A stretch of 43,023 bases of DNA from Psychrobacter sp. UBA6766 (GTDB taxonomy: Bacteria > Pseudomonadota > Gammaproteobacteria > Pseudomonadales > Moraxellaceae): contig NZ_DKGQ01000025.1 of NCBI RefSeq assembly GCF_002453355.1, positions 136,051 to 179,073 of the forward strand, written 5' to 3'. The notes under the pieces are model-generated. The model saw only the letters and a list, made by a program, of their open reading frames with translations, did no database searches and was not told the DNA's origin. The stretch's first letter is position 1, and each line of letters begins with the position of its first letter. The position numbers and the translations under genes were made by a program. Positions 41,414 to 43,023 of this stretch are shown in pieces.

Positions 41414-42391
41414 CTACTCAGCGAAAATTGCCGCTACATCGTCTTTATTAAATTTGTAGACCTCACCACAAAATCCGCAGTCCATCTCAAAAGTTCCGCC
41501 TTGTTCGTCAACGATATCCAAGGCTTCCGTTTCGCCAATTTGCTCAATCGCCATCTCACACTTTTCGCGTGAACAGGTGCAACCAAACGATAGCGATACA
41601 GGCTCAGGGGCAACGACTTTTTCTTCATTATACAAACGGTACAGGATTTCGTTGGCATCAAGCGTGGTCAGCTCTTCTGCTTTTAGCGTGCGCGTCAGCA
41701 CGCTTAAGCGTGTCCACAAATCATCATCGATACCGGCGTCTCGGTTTTGCTCGACTTCATAGGTTTCGGCAGCAGTACGAGGTAGCATTTGTACCAAGAT
41801 ACCCCCCGCTTGCAAGCCGTCTGAGGCCAAATTAATCAGCGTTGGAATCTGCGCCGATTGTTTTTGGTAATGCGCTAAGCAGTCGGCCAAATTGTCATGG
41901 CTGCGCTCAACGATACCTTGATACGGCTCGCCACCATCAGGCTGAATATTGATAAATAACACGCCCTGACCAGCCGCGCCGAGCTCAGCAAAAGCGTCTT
42001 TTGCATGGATCATATTGTCCCACGCTTGCACTTGCTCGTCGGTGTCGCTTTTCCAGCTGGCAAGAGCACGAATGATACCGTCCTGGTCGCACTCTGCCAT
42101 GGCCCAATTGAGCAAGCTATTACTATCTGATGATTGCAATTGAATTGATAAGTGACCGTTAATTTTAACAGTACTGATCAGCAAGCTTGCCGCCGTCAGC
42201 ATCTCACCCAATAAGCGCTTAATGGCTTCAGGATAAGCTTTTTGGGCAATTGTCGTCGCATAACTGCGCGATAGGCGCACCACATCGCCGCGTACCGGTG
42301 AGTCTTCGATAAAAAAGCGTTGGCGTACGTCGTTATCGCGGTGGCTGCTCGCTTGTTGGTCAACATTTGGGGCTTGAGTATCTTGTGTCAT
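41414..42391 (-). CDS. hslO: Redox-regulated chaperone Hsp33 (HslO)
   Basis: Cytosolic holdase activated by oxidation. The 325 aa fit the usual 290-330. The zinc-binding redox switch is complete: Cys271-x-Cys273 (FGCTCSREKC) then 31 residues and Cys305-x-x-Cys308 (DCGFC), which is the C-x-C-x(27-32)-C-x-x-C pattern of the family. The N-terminal substrate-binding domain begins about residue 25 (RFFIEDSPVRGDVVRLS). A Gln/Asp-rich leader of about 22 residues precedes it. It is monocistronic, converging with the hydrolase gene. Confidence 0.97.
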   Translation of the reverse strand: MTQDTQAPNVDQQASSHRDNDVRQRFFIEDSPVRGDVVRLSRSYATTIAQKAYPEAIKRLLGEMLTAASLLISTVKINGHLSIQLQSSDSNSLLNWAMAECDQDGIIRALASWKSDTDEQVQAWDNMIHAKDAFAELGAAGQGVLFINIQPDGGEPYQGIVERSHDNLADCLAHYQKQSAQIPTLINLASDGLQAGGILVQMLPRTAAETYEVEQNRDAGIDDDLWTRLSVLTRTLKAEELTTLDANEILYRLYNEEKVVAPEPVSLSFGCTCSREKCEMAIEQIGETEALDIVDEQGGTFEMDCGFCGEVYKFNKDDVAAIFAE

Positions 42392-42808
42392 AGGTCATAA
42401 CTAGTATTAAGAAGTTGTTAGCTTTATGGGGATTAACTGGGATTTATCAATTGTAGCGCTTAGATTGAGTGCTAAATTTACGCTATCTATTTTTTCCGCC
42501 AATTATCGTAACCGCTTGTATTAAAAGTCTATATGATGCTATATATCATCTGCATTTATGAATTTTTTCGACCATTTATTGAAATAAAACAAGCATAATA
42601 ATTTAAAAATCTGCCCTATTAAAAAAAGTTTACCTTCATCCCTTAAATTGTTGTACAGTAACATTAAGTTGCATAGTGATAAATAACAGCAACAGCATGG
42701 ATGCATGGCGGAAAGTCAGCTAAAGGCTTTTATAAAGTCAAATAATGGCTTAAACAACGTCAACGTCCCCTCTTAATTTTGTGCTAATGCGATAAAAGGA
42801 TGTATCTC
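42392..42808. other. Intergenic region between hslO and the truncated binding-protein gene
   Basis: 417 bp of AT-rich sequence between divergent genes; no ORF, RNA gene or repeat is supported. Promoters for both are expected. Confidence 0.4.
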
Positions 42809-43023
42809 ATGACCTACTTAATCTCTAAACCTCTAACTCTGGTTGCCTTTATGGCGCTTGGCTTGGCGGGCTGTAATAATAGCAATCAAACCAATACGGA
42901 AGCGTCGCCAGCAGATGGGGCGGCTACGACCGAGACCACTGAACAGACAGGAAATGCTAACGGTACGCTACAAAAAATTAAAGAATCGGGCACTATCGTG
43001 GTCGGTCACCGTGATTCTTCTAT
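42809..43023 (+). CDS. Amino-acid ABC transporter binding lipoprotein, GltI-type (partial, cut by window end)
   Basis: Only the first 71 codons are present. The ATG has AAGGA eight bases upstream. The signal peptide ends LGLAGC (lipobox), followed by a low-complexity Thr/Ala/Glu linker and then GTLQKIKESGTIVVGHRDSS, the usual beginning of glutamate/aspartate-binding proteins of the GltI class. It is distinct from the three LAO/HisJ-like paralogues upstream and probably begins a separate glutamate/aspartate importer operon beyond the window. Confidence 0.88.
   Translation, partial: MTYLISKPLTLVAFMALGLAGCNNSNQTNTEASPADGAATTETTEQTGNANGTLQKIKESGTIVVGHRDSS

Noticed and set aside
1..43023. CRISPR array, prophage, intact IS or toxin-antitoxin/defence system
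   Set aside because: No regular spaced repeats, transposase, integrase, phage structural gene or recognisable antitoxin/effector pair was seen on either strand; the only mobile-like signals are the short non-coding repeats reported above.

Overview
The window looks like a chromosomal segment of a gamma-proteobacterium of the family Moraxellaceae, most likely Psychrobacter. This rests on my recognition of the protein set and on three features: moderate-to-low GC with AT-rich intergenic spacers, both the dimeric and the monomeric NADP-isocitrate dehydrogenase, and AAGGA-type ribosome binding sites. I could not run a search to confirm it. I see no rRNA, tRNA, CRISPR, phage or intact insertion sequence.

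Layout. 1-4.7 kb (minus strand): a YaiI/DUF188 protein overlapping purK, then purE, a metallophosphoesterase and a small rhomboid protease. 5.2-9.2 kb (plus): two paralogous inner-membrane proteins, the second carrying an OmpA peptidoglycan-binding domain and an Asp-rich repeated tail. 9.3-18.4 kb: nagZ (-), the prc/tsp tail-specific protease (+), a slyD-type prolyl isomerase (-), an M61 peptidase (+), a tandem-DUF305 lipoprotein (-) and an rluE-type pseudouridine synthase (-). 19.1-23.5 kb: icd (dimeric IDH, +), a small potassium channel (-) and monomeric IDH (-). 24.4-31.3 kb: an acyl-CoA N-acyltransferase-like protein, ubiC, glyA (+), then gltS, a small unknown protein and proA (-). 31.7-39.5 kb (plus): a small lipoprotein and a polar amino-acid ABC transporter laid out as ATPase, three paralogous binding lipoproteins and two permeases, followed by a fumarylacetoacetate-hydrolase-family enzyme. 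39.8-42.4 kb: an alpha/beta hydrolase (+) and hslO/Hsp33 (-). The right edge cuts a further amino-acid-binding lipoprotein.

How the genes fit together. Most are housekeeping: purine synthesis (purE, purK), proline and glycine/one-carbon metabolism (proA, glyA), the TCA cycle (two IDHs), ubiquinone synthesis (ubiC), cell-wall recycling and envelope proteolysis (nagZ, prc), protein folding and stress (slyD, hslO) and amino-acid uptake (gltS, the ABC system). Nearly every convergent gene pair is separated by a clear intrinsic hairpin terminator.

The less ordinary material is: the paralogous membrane pair with a conserved two-cysteine domain and a selected 20-residue acidic repeat; one ABC transporter fed by three binding-protein paralogues; two dispersed copies of what looks like a short non-coding repeat family (around 23.9 and 32.3 kb); a 62-bp tandem duplication carrying promoter-like sequence upstream of prc; several short tandem duplications at or just after stop codons; and an orphan terminator that may mark a small RNA. 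I found no clear new defence or mobile system.
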